Positions 16,280 to 24,967 are shown, counted from the first letter of the stretch. The stretch: 64,000 nucleotides of DNA from Streptomyces sp. NBC_01304 (GCF_035975855.1 NZ_CP109055.1:4030001-4094000); one strand, 5' to 3'. Notes: a model not told the origin generated them from the letters alone. Numbers and translations are program-made.

Positions 16280-17383
16280 GTGTCGACGTACGACCGCTAC
16301 ACGCGCGCACCGCAAGAACCGCTCTGGGAGGTCCCCGCGAGCGGAGACGCCCGCTTCAGCTGGGAGTACGACGACGGCCGCGAGCGCCTTCTCGCCCTCT
16401 ACCAGAAGGGCAAGGACAAGCAGTGGGACGGCGCCAAGCGCATCGACTGGGGTCTCGAGGTCGATCCGCACGACCCGCTCGGCACGCCCGACGAGGCGAT
16501 GACGCTGTACGGCACCCGGCACTGGGCGAAGATGACCGACCGGGACAAGGGCGACCTGCGCCGGCACTACGCCTCCTGGCAGTTCAGCCAGTTTCTGCAC
16601 GGCGAGCAGGGCGCGATGGTGTGCGCGGCGCGGATCGTGGAGTCGGTGCCCGACCTGGACGCCAAGTTCTACTCGGCGACGCAGACCATGGACGAGGCGC
16701 GGCACGCGGAGATCTTCGGGCGCTTTCTGCACGAGAAGATCGACATGGTGTATCCCATCAACGACAACCTGCAGTCCCTGCTGGGCGACACGCTGCGGGA
16801 CTCACGCTGGGACATGCCGTACCTGGGCATGCAGGTGCTCATCGAGGGGCTCGCGCTTGCGGCCTTCGGCATGATCCGGGACACGACCGACAAGCCGCTG
16901 CCCAAGCAGATCCTGGCGTACGTCATGCAGGACGAGGCCCGGCACGTGGCCTTCGGCCGGATGGCGCTTCGCGACTACTACAAGCAGCTGACCGAGGCGG
17001 AGCTTCGCGAGCGCGAGGAATTCGTCATCGAGGGCTGCTACTTGATGCGGGACCGGCTGCGCGGGGTCGAGGTCCTGGAGAACTTCGGGATCTCGGCCGC
17101 CGAGGCCGATGAGTACAGCGAGCAGTCCGAATACCTGGCGCTGTTCCGGCAGTTGCTGTTCTCGCGGATCGTGCCGTGCGTCAAGGACATCGGGCTGTGG
17201 GGGAAGCGGCTGCAGCAGGCGTATCTGGACATGGGCGTCTTCGAGATGGGCAACTCCAACCTCGATCAGCTGATGGCCGAGGACGAGGAGATCGCGGAGA
17301 AGCTGGACGCGGAGCGGTTCGCCGCCGAGGAGGCGGAGCGGGTCGCGGAGGTGGCGGAGGCGGTCGCGGAAGGTGCCGTCTGA
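16280..17383 (+). CDS. Ferritin-like diiron protein (R2-like fold), 367 aa
   Basis: The four-helix diiron site is supported by HGEQGAMVCAARIVE, TMDEARHAEIFGRF and MQDEARHVAFGRMALRDYY, that is, Glu and ExxH pairs in the right order. This layout is like the ferritin-like superfamily that includes ribonucleotide reductase R2, R2lox and long-chain desaturase relatives. The C-terminal 30 residues are a Glu/Ala-rich helix. No reaction can be assigned. GTG start at 16280 has GTGAGGAG 7 nt upstream. Its divergent partner is the AurF-like gene, so the two diiron enzymes may share regulation. Transcription ends at a strong hairpin (17401-17431). Confidence 0.85.
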   Translation: MSTYDRYTRAPQEPLWEVPASGDARFSWEYDDGRERLLALYQKGKDKQWDGAKRIDWGLEVDPHDPLGTPDEAMTLYGTRHWAKMTDRDKGDLRRHYASWQFSQFLHGEQGAMVCAARIVESVPDLDAKFYSATQTMDEARHAEIFGRFLHEKIDMVYPINDNLQSLLGDTLRDSRWDMPYLGMQVLIEGLALAAFGMIRDTTDKPLPKQILAYVMQDEARHVAFGRMALRDYYKQLTEAELREREEFVIEGCYLMRDRLRGVEVLENFGISAAEADEYSEQSEYLALFRQLLFSRIVPCVKDIGLWGKRLQQAYLDMGVFEMGNSNLDQLMAEDEEIAEKLDAERFAAEEAERVAEVAEAVAEGAV

Positions 17384-17400
17384 GCGGACCCCCGGGTGCG

Positions 17401-17431
17401 GCGGTGATCAGGCCTTCCGCCTGATCACCGC
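17401..17431. terminator. Bidirectional terminator hairpin
   Basis: A perfect 13-bp stem (GCGGTGATCAGGC / GCCTGATCACCGC) closes a 5-nt loop between the convergent ferritin-like and DUF6191 genes. It includes the stop codon and last codons of the minus-strand gene. No long T tract follows, as is common in Streptomyces. Confidence 0.8.
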
Positions 17432-17722
17432 CTTCCCGGACGCGAGGTCGACGCCCACGCGGGGTGGCGCCCCGTCCTCTGCATCGTGCTTCACGATCCG
17501 CTCGGTCCGGCGCTGCTCCTGCTCGACCCGCTTGTTCGGGTTCAGCGCGGCCATCAGCTCGTCCGCCACCGAGACGCCCACCCCCTGCCCGGGCCGGGCC
17601 CGGCGGGCCAGGGCGCGGCGGAGCCGGGCGGGACGGCCCGTGCGCAGCACCAGGTGCCTGATGACGGCCAGCACGAACGGCAGCATCACCAGGACCGACG
17701 ACAGCAGCAGACCCCAGACCAT
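17408..17722 (-). CDS. DUF6191-like small membrane protein, 104 aa
   Basis: One N-terminal transmembrane helix (VWGLLLSSVLVMLPFVLAVIRHLVL) is followed by a basic cytoplasmic stretch and a conserved-looking segment SVADELMAALNPNKRVEQEQRRTERI, then a short C-terminal beta region (PPRVGVDLASGKAVIRRKA). The mix of single TM and 'ELMAALNPNKR-EQEQRR' matches the small actinobacterial family annotated DUF6191, whose function is unknown. It converges on the ferritin-like gene through a shared hairpin and lies downstream of the monooxygenase gene on the same strand. Confidence 0.8.
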   Translation of the reverse strand: MVWGLLLSSVLVMLPFVLAVIRHLVLRTGRPARLRRALARRARPGQGVGVSVADELMAALNPNKRVEQEQRRTERIVKHDAEDGAPPRVGVDLASGKAVIRRKA

Positions 17723-17790
17723 GACCTGTACAACGTATAAGGCGGCCCGGATGTTCCAGCCGCGCGGTCAGGCGTGGGCTGCCGCGAAGG

Positions 17791-19035
17791 TCACGCGTGG
17801 GCTGCCGCCGCCACCTCGCCGAGGTACGCGTTCGCCTTCTCCGGCTCGTAGAAGAAGTTCTCGAAGTCCGACGGGTCGTTGAAGCCGTTCGCGAAGCGGT
17901 CCGCCACCGGCTGGAGGTCGCCCGCCGCGCCGATCAGGTTCAGGATGTGCTCCGGCGGCGGCGCCAGCATCGCGTTCGTCCACTTGGTGACGTGCTGGGC
18001 GGTGGCCCAGTAGCGGTCGAACGCCGACTGCATCCAGGCCTCGTCGAAGGCGCCGTCGCCGTGGGACACGATCGAGTCGAGGTACGAAGCGGCGCACTTG
18101 GCGGCCGAGTTGGAGCCCTGGCCGGTGATCGGGTCGTTGGCCACGACCACGTCGGCGACGCCGAGGACCGCACCGCCGCCGGGGAGGCGGCCGATGGGGT
18201 TGCGGACCGTGGGGGCGTAGCGGCCCGCCAAAGTGCCGCCCGCGTCGGTGAGTTCGACCTTCGTCGCCCGCGCGTACTCCCAGGGCGTGAACTTCTCCAT
18301 CAGCTCCAGGGTGAGCGACAGGTGCTCGGCCGGGTCCTTGACTCCGCGGAAGACGTCCAGCGGGCCGCCCGGGATGCCCTCCCAGAAGAGGATGTCCGCC
18401 CGGCCGGAGGTCGTCAGGGTCGGCATGACGAAGAGCTCGCCCACACCGGGCACGAGGTTGCAGCGCACCGCGTCGAAGTCCGGGTGCTCGGGGCGCGGGC
18501 CGAGCCCGTGGACGTACGCGACGGCGAGGGCCCGCTGCGGCTCGGCGTACGGGGAGCGCGCGGCGTCGCGGCCGAACATCGAGACCAGCTCGCCCTTGCC
18601 GGCCGAGACGAGCACCAGGTCGTAGCGCTGCGCGAAGTAGTCGAGGTCCGAGACCGCCGCGCCGTGGATGACCAACTGGCCGCCGCGCTGGGCGAAGGTC
18701 TCCATCCAGCCTGCCATCTTGACGCGCTGGTCGACCGACTGGGCGTGGCCGTCGAGGCGGCCGACCCAGTCGATGACGCGCCCCGAGTCGGGGCCGGTGA
18801 CCGAGACGCCGAGGCCCTCGATGCGCGGGGCCTGGGACTCCCAGAAGTTGATGTTCAGATCGCGCTCGTGCTGGAGCGCCGTGTCGAACATGCACTGCGT
18901 GGACATGACCCGCCCGCTGCGGACCTCGTCCGCCGTGCGGTTGGACATCAGGGTGACCTCGTACCCCTGGGACTGCAGTCCGAGGGCGAGCTGGAGTCCG
19001 GACTGGCCGGCTCCGACTATCAGTATCTTTCGCAT
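17791..19035 (-). CDS. StyA-like FAD-dependent monooxygenase attached to conservon, 414 aa
   Basis: An FAD-binding Rossmann motif opens the protein (KILIVGAGQSGLQLALGL), followed by SNRTADEVRSGRVMSTQCMF, a stretch typical of styrene/indole monooxygenase StyA, and a second nucleotide motif region GVADVVVANDPITGQGSNSAAK. StyA enzymes epoxidise alkenes or hydroxylate indole with FAD supplied reduced by a partner flavin reductase (StyB). No StyB-like reductase gene is in the window. The gene follows cvnD by 18 bp on the same strand and is probably part of the conservon transcript. Some conservons carry a P450 at this position; here a flavoenzyme takes that place. Confidence 0.9.
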   Translation of the reverse strand: MRKILIVGAGQSGLQLALGLQSQGYEVTLMSNRTADEVRSGRVMSTQCMFDTALQHERDLNINFWESQAPRIEGLGVSVTGPDSGRVIDWVGRLDGHAQSVDQRVKMAGWMETFAQRGGQLVIHGAAVSDLDYFAQRYDLVLVSAGKGELVSMFGRDAARSPYAEPQRALAVAYVHGLGPRPEHPDFDAVRCNLVPGVGELFVMPTLTTSGRADILFWEGIPGGPLDVFRGVKDPAEHLSLTLELMEKFTPWEYARATKVELTDAGGTLAGRYAPTVRNPIGRLPGGGAVLGVADVVVANDPITGQGSNSAAKCAASYLDSIVSHGDGAFDEAWMQSAFDRYWATAQHVTKWTNAMLAPPPEHILNLIGAAGDLQPVADRFANGFNDPSDFENFFYEPEKANAYLGEVAAAAHA

Positions 19036-19053
19036 GCGGGTGGCTCTCCTTGC

Positions 19054-19689
19054 CTATGCGGGTGTCGCGTCGAGCGCGTGGGCGACCAGCGCGAGGAGCG
19101 TCTCGAGCACCGTGAACCGGCGGCGCGCATCCATGATCACGACGGGTATCCGGTCGGGGATCGTGAGCGCCTCGCGCACGTCCGCGACCTCGAACTCCTC
19201 GGTGCCCTCGAAGTGGTTGACCCCGACGACGTACGGCAGTCCGCAGCTCTCGAAGTAGTCGAGCGCGGGGAAGCAGTCGTCCAGGCGCCGGGTGTCGGCG
19301 AGCACGACCGCGCCGATCGCGCCGCGCACCAGGTCGTCCCACATGAACCAGAAGCGCTGCTGACCCGGCGTACCGAAGAGATAGAGCACCAGGTCGTCGT
19401 CGAGCGTGATCCGGCCGAAGTCCATGGCGACCGTGGTCGTGGCCTTGTCCGGGGTCGCGCTGAGATCGTCGGTCTCTTCGCTGGCCTGCGTCATCAGCGC
19501 CTCGGTCTGCAGCGGAGTGATCTCCGAGACCGAGGAGACGAGCGTGGTCTTGCCGACCCCGAAGCCGCCCGCGACCACGATCTTCGTGGCGACGGGAGCC
19601 CGGGTCCGGTCGGTCTGCCAGGGCTGTGCGCCCTCTTCGGCGTCCGCTATCAGCGCGGGAGGCAGCAGGTCAGAGACGGCGGAGTCCAC
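19054..19689 (-). CDS. cvnD: Conservon GTPase CvnD, 211 aa
   Basis: This is a small Ras-like/MglA-type GTPase of the conservon complex. The P-loop is VAGGFGVGKTTLV (about 39-51), the switch region has ATTTVAMDFG, the G3-like motif is LFGTPGQQRFWFMW, and VGVNHF stands in the guanine-specificity place. In conservons CvnD works with CvnA-C at the membrane in a signalling role similar to eukaryotic G-protein modules. GTG at 19689 is chosen: it gives a 20-nt overlap with cvnC, while the longer ATG frame would overlap by 65 nt and add a Cys/Ser-rich extension. Confidence 0.93.
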   Translation of the reverse strand: MDSAVSDLLPPALIADAEEGAQPWQTDRTRAPVATKIVVAGGFGVGKTTLVSSVSEITPLQTEALMTQASEETDDLSATPDKATTTVAMDFGRITLDDDLVLYLFGTPGQQRFWFMWDDLVRGAIGAVVLADTRRLDDCFPALDYFESCGLPYVVGVNHFEGTEEFEVADVREALTIPDRIPVVIMDARRRFTVLETLLALVAHALDATPA

Positions 19690-20080
19690 TGAGCACCCTT
19701 TCGAGCAGTGCGCGGTCCGGCTGTCCTGGGCCATGACCTGTTCCGTACACCCGGATCCGGCCCTGGTCGGCGAGGTCGCTGAGCAGGACCCGGACGACTC
19801 CGAGCGGCATCTTCAACAGCGCGGCGATCTCGGCGACCGTCCGCATCCGGCGGCAGATCTCGACGATCGCCCGCATCTCCGGCATGACGCGGGCCGCGCC
19901 CTTCATCAACTCCGGCCGTTCACCGGGCCCTTCGAGCGCGGCCGTGCCGGCCGTGCTCGCCACGAAGGTCTCCACCAGCAGCACGTGCCCGAAGCGGGTG
20001 CGGCCCCCGGTGAGCGAATAGGGGCGTACGCGGGCGGGTTTGCGATCGCCGCCGCGTACCGGAAGTCTCGCCGAGGTCAC
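19670..20080 (-). CDS. cvnC: Conservon protein CvnC (DUF742), 136 aa
   Basis: CvnC proteins carry DUF742, a winged-helix-like domain. The features are the VRPYSLTGGRT segment near the start, the central helices EMRAIVEICRRMRTVAEIAALLKMPLGVVRVLLSDL, and GRIRVYG, the usual core pattern. The role is unknown but it is thought to link the CvnA sensor to the CvnD GTPase. GTG start at 20080 overlaps the cvnB stop (GTGA at 20077-20080). It is followed by cvnD with overlap, so translation is likely coupled. Confidence 0.93.
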   Translation of the reverse strand: MTSARLPVRGGDRKPARVRPYSLTGGRTRFGHVLLVETFVASTAGTAALEGPGERPELMKGAARVMPEMRAIVEICRRMRTVAEIAALLKMPLGVVRVLLSDLADQGRIRVYGTGHGPGQPDRALLERVLSGLRRL

Positions 20081-20565
20081 TTAGTGCTCTCCATCGACTG
20101 GCGCAGCTCGCTGCGGAGTTCGGGGGTGAGGACGTGCCCGGCACGGCCGACGAAGAGCGCCATGTGGTACGCGATGACGCTCATGTCGCAGTCAGGAGTG
20201 GCGTGCACGCCGAGCAGGGAGCCGTCGCTGATCGACATGACAAAGAGGCTGCCCTCGTCCATCGCGACCATCGTCTGCTTGACGCCGCCGCCGTCCATGA
20301 GGCGTGCGGCGCCGATGGTGAGGCTGCCGATGCCGGAGACGATGGTGGCGAGGTCGGCGCTGGAGCCCTTGGGGCCGTCGGCGGTTGCCGGTCCGGCCGT
20401 TGCCTGGTGGCCCGGGTCGGAGGACAGCAGGAGCAGTCCGTCGGAGGAGACCACCGCGACCGAGTGGAGGCCCGGCACCTCCTCCACGAGATTGGTCAGC
20501 AGCCAGTGCAGATTGCGGGCTTCACTGCTGAGGCGGTAGGTGCTTGCTGCGCTTGCGGCGGTCAA
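20077..20565 (-). CDS. cvnB: Conservon Roadblock/LC7 protein CvnB, 162 aa
   Basis: This is a Roadblock/LC7 fold protein (MglB-like), expected to regulate the CvnD GTPase. The domain is readable as LLTNLVEEVPGLHSVAVVSSDGLLLLSS ... LATIVSGIGSLTIGAA ... QTMVAMDEGSLFVMSISDGSLLGVH, then a C-terminal helix. The start is the rare TTG at 20565: it is preceded by GAGGAGG at 7-nt spacing and forms a TTGA overlap with the cvnA stop. The frame upstream is not credible. It stands in the order cvnA-cvnB-cvnC-cvnD, the canonical conservon. Confidence 0.93.
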   Translation of the reverse strand: MTAASAASTYRLSSEARNLHWLLTNLVEEVPGLHSVAVVSSDGLLLLSSDPGHQATAGPATADGPKGSSADLATIVSGIGSLTIGAARLMDGGGVKQTMVAMDEGSLFVMSISDGSLLGVHATPDCDMSVIAYHMALFVGRAGHVLTPELRSELRQSMESTK

Positions 20566-23500
20566 CTGCGTGCCTCCTCTACTGGGTCCCCCTGGTCCGT
20601 GATCGGTTGCGTTGCCGGTGCTTCGGGTGCTGCGGGCCCGTCGTCGGAACGTTCGTCGGTACGTTCCGCCAGTTCGGCCTGTACGTCGCGGCGGCCGTCC
20701 TTCGCCGCCTGGTGAAAGCTGCCGAGGCGCTTGCGCAGGGCCTCGGGGTCGACCGCTCCGGGGGCCGGCCTGGTCGGGGCCTGGGCCGGAGCGGCGATCT
20801 TGGGGGTGCGCTTGGGGAGGCCCTTGTCGGTGACGACGCGTTCCCACTTGGGGGGACGGGGGGTTGGGGCCGGGGTGGGGGTGGGGTCCGGGGTGCGCTC
20901 GTGGGCTTCTTCGGGCTCGGGGGTGGGGGGCGGGGCGAGCCCTGGGTCGGGGTCGAGGGCCGGGGCGGGGGCCGGTGCGAGGAGCTCCATCGTCGTCGAG
21001 GACTCGGGCTCGGGCTCCTCGGCAGGCTCGGGCTCCTCGGCAGGCTCGGGCTCGGCGACAGGCTCGGGCTCACCTTCCTGCCCACCCTGTGGGCAGTCGT
21101 CCCGCAGGGCGGGACGGGTGGGCACAGGCGAAGGTGCCGGATCGGCTGCGATGGGGGGCTCGGGAAGCTCGACCTCGGTCGCAACCTCCACGGGCTCGGG
21201 GCTGGCCTCGACGACAACCTCGGCCTCCGCCTCGCGAAGTGCCCGCTCCGCAGCCGCGATCACCGGATCCTCGACCGCCTTCGGCCCCGCCGCCTCACCC
21301 CCCGAACGCCCGGGCAGCACATTGGAGTTGGCCTCCGCCTCGGACCCGGGCAGATGCACCGCGGGCGCCGCCCCGACCACCGGGGCAGTGCGCTGCGGAG
21401 CCACCGCGGCAGCGGGAGCCGCGGCCAGGATCGACTTGGGCAGCACCACGAGCGCCGCCACCCCGCCCTGCTTCTGCTCGCGCAGCTCGACCCGCGTGCC
21501 GTGCCGTGCCGCGAGCCGGGCCACCACGAAGAGGCCGAGCCCGAGGCCGTCCTCGCCGTCGGTGTCGTACGACGCCTCCGGGTTGTCCGGATCGAACTCC
21601 GCCAGGCGGGAGTTGAGCTCCTGCAGCCGCTCGGCGGTGATGCCGATGCCGCCGTCCTGCACCGAGAGCATCACCTCGCCGCTCTCCATGAGCCACCCGG
21701 AGACCTCGACGGAGACGTCCGGCGGCGAGAACGCGGTCGCGTTCTCCAGGAGTTCGGCGACCAGATGGCTCACGTCGTCCGCCGCGAAGCCCGCGAGATG
21801 CGCGTGCGGCGGCAGTGCGGCGATGCGGACACGCTCGTACCGCTCGATCTCACTGACCGCGGCGCGCAGCACGTCGATCAGCGGGACCGGGCCGGGGTGG
21901 GTGTGCCGGTGTTCGGCGCCGGCGAGGACCAGGAGGTTCTCGCTGTGCCGGCGCATGACCGTCGCCAGGTGGTCGAGCTTGAAGAGGGTGGCGAGGCGGT
22001 CGGGGTCCTGCTCGCGCTCCTCCAGGCTCTCGATGACGGCCAGTTGACGCTCGACCAGGCCGAGCGTGCGCAGCGCGAGGCTGACGAACGTGCCCTGCAG
22101 ACCGGCCTGGGTGCGCTCCAGGCGGGCCGTGGCGTCGGCGAGCTGAGTGCGCAGCTCTTCGCGTTCGTCGGCGAGCTTCTCGCGCTGCCCGATCAGGTGC
22201 TTGCGGTCGCCCTCCAGGAGGCCGAGGCGTTCGTGCAGCTTGACGGCGTGGTCGTGCAGCGCGTTGACGGACCGGACGACCGCCGCGAACTCGTCGTCGC
22301 GGCCCGTGAAGCGGATCGGCTCCCCGGTCCCCGGGTCCTTGGCGAGCCGGGCCGAGCCGAGCCGCAGGACGGCCAGCGGGCGGGTGAGCGTACGGGCGAC
22401 GGCCATGGAGACGCCGACGGCCACCAGGAGCAGTACGCCGACGAGGGCGACGCGGAGCTCCAGGGCGGTGACGTCGTCGTCGCGGAGCAGGCCGAGCTGC
22501 TCGGTGCGGTCGGTGGCGAGGGTGTTCTCGACGCTGCGCAGCTGCTCGACGCGGGCGGAGAGGGCGGCGTCGACCTTGCCGCGGTTGTAGCGGAGTTCGG
22601 CCTGGCTGAGGGCCGGCTGGTCGGTGAGGTGGGCCAGGTACTTCTCGGCGGTGGCGACCTCGGGGCCGGTGACGGTCGAGCTGAGCTTGGTGCGGGAGGC
22701 CTCGGGTGCGGAGCGTACGAAGTCGGCGAGCGCGGCCTGTTCGCTGAGGCGGGCCTGCTGGGCGGCGGAGCTGAGGGCGTCGCGGCGGCGGTCGTCCGGG
22801 GTCTTCTCGGTGCTGAGGCGGGGCAGGCCGGTGACCGGGTCGATCACGCTCCGGGCGGCGGCCTGCGGCGTGGCGAGCGCGGCGAGCAGCAGTCCGCGTG
22901 CGGCCCCGGCCTGTTCCACGGCGCGGTCCAGGTCGGCCAGGGCGCGGGCGCCGGTGCCCGCGCGGGGCGGCAGCCGGTCGGCGAGCTTCCCGGCGAGGGC
23001 GTGGAGTTCGCCGATGGTGCGGGAGTACGCGGTGTGGGCGTCCAGCGCCGAGCCGCGGCCGGTGAGGGCGGCGCGGCGGACGTCCGCGACGGCGTCCAGG
23101 TCCTTGCGTACGGCGGCCGGGGCGTCGGCGCGCAGCTCGGCGATCTGGCGGTCGACGCGGCCGCTCCGCTTGGTGCTGTCGCCCGAGATGCCCTGCGCGG
23201 CCTTGCCCTTGGGGCGGCCGGCGGCGATGTACGAGGTGACCTCGTCGCGCTCGTCGGCCAGTGAGTGGGCGAGGGTGACGGCCTGCTGGGTGAGCTCCGA
23301 GAGGGTCACCAGGCGCTGGGACTCGGCCAGTTGGGAGGAGGAAGCCATGATGCCGGGGGTGCCCGCGCCGGCGACGGTGGCGGCGACGACCGCGACGGCG
23401 ATGATCAGCCGGTTGCGCACGCGCGCGCGGCGGCCGGAACCTTCGGTGCGGGAGCCTTCGGTGCGTACGCGGGCGCCTTCGGTGCGTACGGCGTCCGGGT

Positions 23501-23603
23501 CGCTCCCCGCGCCCTCGCCGCGACCCGCTTCCTGCTGCTGGTCCGGCCGGGATTCAGGGGTCTTCCCCCCGGAACGACGCCGCATCTGCACCGGTGCTCG
23601 CAT
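20562..23603 (-). CDS. cvnA: Conservon sensor-kinase-like protein CvnA, 1013 aa
   Basis: This is a large membrane protein with a histidine-kinase-like ATPase lobe. TM1 is about 65-86 (NRLIIAVAVVAATVAGAG), then an extracytoplasmic nitrate/nitrite-sensor-like helical domain, TM2 at about 375-397 (LRVALVGVLLLVAVGVSM) and a HAMP-like linker (RPLAVLRLGSARLA). The ATPase motifs are LVAELLENATAFSPP and GEDGLGLGLFVVARLAARHG (about 610-700). The last 280 residues are Pro/Glu-rich and disordered with EPEPAEEPEPA repeats. Conservon kinases often lack a standard H-box and may act by scaffolding. The ATG at 23603 is the most upstream plausible start; another Met follows at 23585, and neither has a strong ribosome site. 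Confidence 0.9.
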   Translation of the reverse strand: MRAPVQMRRRSGGKTPESRPDQQQEAGRGEGAGSDPDAVRTEGARVRTEGSRTEGSGRRARVRNRLIIAVAVVAATVAGAGTPGIMASSSQLAESQRLVTLSELTQQAVTLAHSLADERDEVTSYIAAGRPKGKAAQGISGDSTKRSGRVDRQIAELRADAPAAVRKDLDAVADVRRAALTGRGSALDAHTAYSRTIGELHALAGKLADRLPPRAGTGARALADLDRAVEQAGAARGLLLAALATPQAAARSVIDPVTGLPRLSTEKTPDDRRRDALSSAAQQARLSEQAALADFVRSAPEASRTKLSSTVTGPEVATAEKYLAHLTDQPALSQAELRYNRGKVDAALSARVEQLRSVENTLATDRTEQLGLLRDDDVTALELRVALVGVLLLVAVGVSMAVARTLTRPLAVLRLGSARLAKDPGTGEPIRFTGRDDEFAAVVRSVNALHDHAVKLHERLGLLEGDRKHLIGQREKLADEREELRTQLADATARLERTQAGLQGTFVSLALRTLGLVERQLAVIESLEEREQDPDRLATLFKLDHLATVMRRHSENLLVLAGAEHRHTHPGPVPLIDVLRAAVSEIERYERVRIAALPPHAHLAGFAADDVSHLVAELLENATAFSPPDVSVEVSGWLMESGEVMLSVQDGGIGITAERLQELNSRLAEFDPDNPEASYDTDGEDGLGLGLFVVARLAARHGTRVELREQKQGGVAALVVLPKSILAAAPAAAVAPQRTAPVVGAAPAVHLPGSEAEANSNVLPGRSGGEAAGPKAVEDPVIAAAERALREAEAEVVVEASPEPVEVATEVELPEPPIAADPAPSPVPTRPALRDDCPQGGQEGEPEPVAEPEPAEEPEPAEEPEPESSTTMELLAPAPAPALDPDPGLAPPPTPEPEEAHERTPDPTPTPAPTPRPPKWERVVTDKGLPKRTPKIAAPAQAPTRPAPGAVDPEALRKRLGSFHQAAKDGRRDVQAELAERTDERSDDGPAAPEAPATQPITDQGDPVEEARS

Positions 23604-24000
23604 TCTCGATGTTCTCGTTCTCGCCCGAGACGCCCTGGGTGACGCATGGTCAACAGCCCATGGATCGCCACAAGCACCCCCAAGCGCCCCCCTGGTACGG
23701 CTTATGACCATTCCAGCGAGGTTGGGCAGTAACCGCACACAAGCTGCGCGGCCACCCGAAGGAGTGAACATCGACGGGAGTTGGGGGGCAAGTTCTCCCG
23801 TGAGGCTCAGGGGGCGTCCACGGAGCGCCGGTTGGACGGGCCTGCTCCGCTTTGGCAGGATGCCCCGCCACCCCTCCCGGGGGCCTCGGGCCCGCCCGCC
23901 GAGTCCGGCCCGACCGGCCGAGGAGCGGCTGGATCCGGCCACGCACCCCCACCCCACGCCCTTGTACAGACGTCGTGAAGGCCTCGTGCAGACTGGCCGG
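23604..24000. other. 397-bp divergent intergenic region
   Basis: No gene is seen. This spans the starts of cvnA (minus) and a PP2C-like gene (plus), so it should contain both promoters, but I cannot place a convincing -10/-35 pair for either. It holds a purine-rich GGAGTTGGGGG stretch and short GC-rich inverted pieces, and nothing repeats at scale. Confidence 0.5.
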
Positions 24001-24846
24001 ATGCGCATCGAACTCGCCACGGAACCCGGTGACCCCGCCCGCCCCAACGAGGACTACGTGTCGGTGGCCCTGCCCGCGTCAGGACAGGGCGGGGTGCTCG
24101 TACTCCTCGACGGCGTGACACCACCGGCGGGCGACGACGGTTGTGTGCATTCCGTTCCGTGGTTCACGGCGCGGCTCGGCGGGGCGCTGGGTGAACTGTC
24201 GGTTTCACGGCGAGATATGCCGCTGACCGACGTACTGAGTACGGCCATCTCCCGCACGGCGGACGCCCACCGGGACACCTGTGACCTTTCTCACCAGCGA
24301 ACTCCGCAGGCGACTGCGGTCGTCGTGCGCTGGGACACGGACCGGGTCGAGCATCTGGTCCTGTCCGACTCGGCACTGCTGATCGAGGCCCCGGACGGCA
24401 CGGTGAGCGCAGTCCTGGACCGCCGCCTGGACGAACTCCCGTCCGAGGTGCGGGCCTTCCGCGACCGGGTACGGGCGCTGCCGCGCGGCTCGGCGGAGCG
24501 GGCGGCGCTGGGCCGCGAGTACGGCGCCGCGGTCGAGGCGCTACGCAACGCCGAGGGCGGCTTCTACACGGCGGCGGCCGACCCTTCGGTCGCGGAACGC
24601 GCGGTGACGGGCGAGCTGCGCCGCTCGGAGGTCCGCTCGCTCGCGGCCCTCACGGACGGGGTGACCCGCTGGGTCGAGACCTTCCGCGAGGGCGACTGGC
24701 CGGAGTGCTTCGCCGTCCTCCGTAAGGAGGGCCCCCAGGCCCTGATCGACCGCGTCCGGACCCTGGAGCGAACGGACCCGGAGGGCGCCACCTTCCCGCG
24801 CGGCAAGCCCCACGACGACGCAGCGGCGGCGCTCGTCGAGCTGTAG
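24001..24846 (+). CDS. PP2C-like protein phosphatase family protein, 281 aa
   Basis: The sequence begins with an acidic PP2C-like pattern: RPNEDYVSVALPA, then VLVLLDGVTPPAGDDGC, and further on TAVVVRWDTDRVEHLVLSDSALL. These are the usual first three strands and the first metal-site Asp (VLLDGV) of PP2C phosphatases. A clear distal DG motif is LAALTDGVTRW. The C-terminal FPRGKPHDDAAAALV resembles the terminal metal-ligand 'DDaa' motif. The protein lacks a regulator domain. The ATG at 24001 opens directly with MRIELATEPG. Which serine/threonine kinase it opposes is unknown. It is probably monocistronic, ended by a hairpin at 24876-24908. Confidence 0.75.
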   Translation: MRIELATEPGDPARPNEDYVSVALPASGQGGVLVLLDGVTPPAGDDGCVHSVPWFTARLGGALGELSVSRRDMPLTDVLSTAISRTADAHRDTCDLSHQRTPQATAVVVRWDTDRVEHLVLSDSALLIEAPDGTVSAVLDRRLDELPSEVRAFRDRVRALPRGSAERAALGREYGAAVEALRNAEGGFYTAAADPSVAERAVTGELRRSEVRSLAALTDGVTRWVETFREGDWPECFAVLRKEGPQALIDRVRTLERTDPEGATFPRGKPHDDAAAALVEL

Positions 24847-24875
24847 GGGGCTACTGGGGCGAAAGGGTCAGCAAT

Positions 24876-24908
24876 AAGGGGCATTTCGGTCGCGTATACG
24901 CCCCTTTT
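24876..24908 (+). terminator. Hairpin followed by T-run
   Basis: A 7-bp stem AAGGGGC/GCCCCTT with a 17-nt loop lies 30 bp after the PP2C-like gene and is followed by TTTT. A modest candidate. Confidence 0.5.
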
Positions 24909-24967
24909 CCCCCACGAGCACCCGCCCGGCCCGCGGCCCTGGCCCCCGCCCGGTCCCGGCCCGCCCC

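Noticed and set aside
17797..19692. Plus-strand frame of 631 codons across the StyA-like gene
   Set aside because: Antisense to a clear FAD enzyme and cvnD; the product is a low-complexity Val/Arg/Ala/Glu shadow.
20544..23264. Plus-strand frame of 906 codons across cvnA
   Set aside because: Antisense of the conservon kinase gene, Gly/Arg-rich, no domains.
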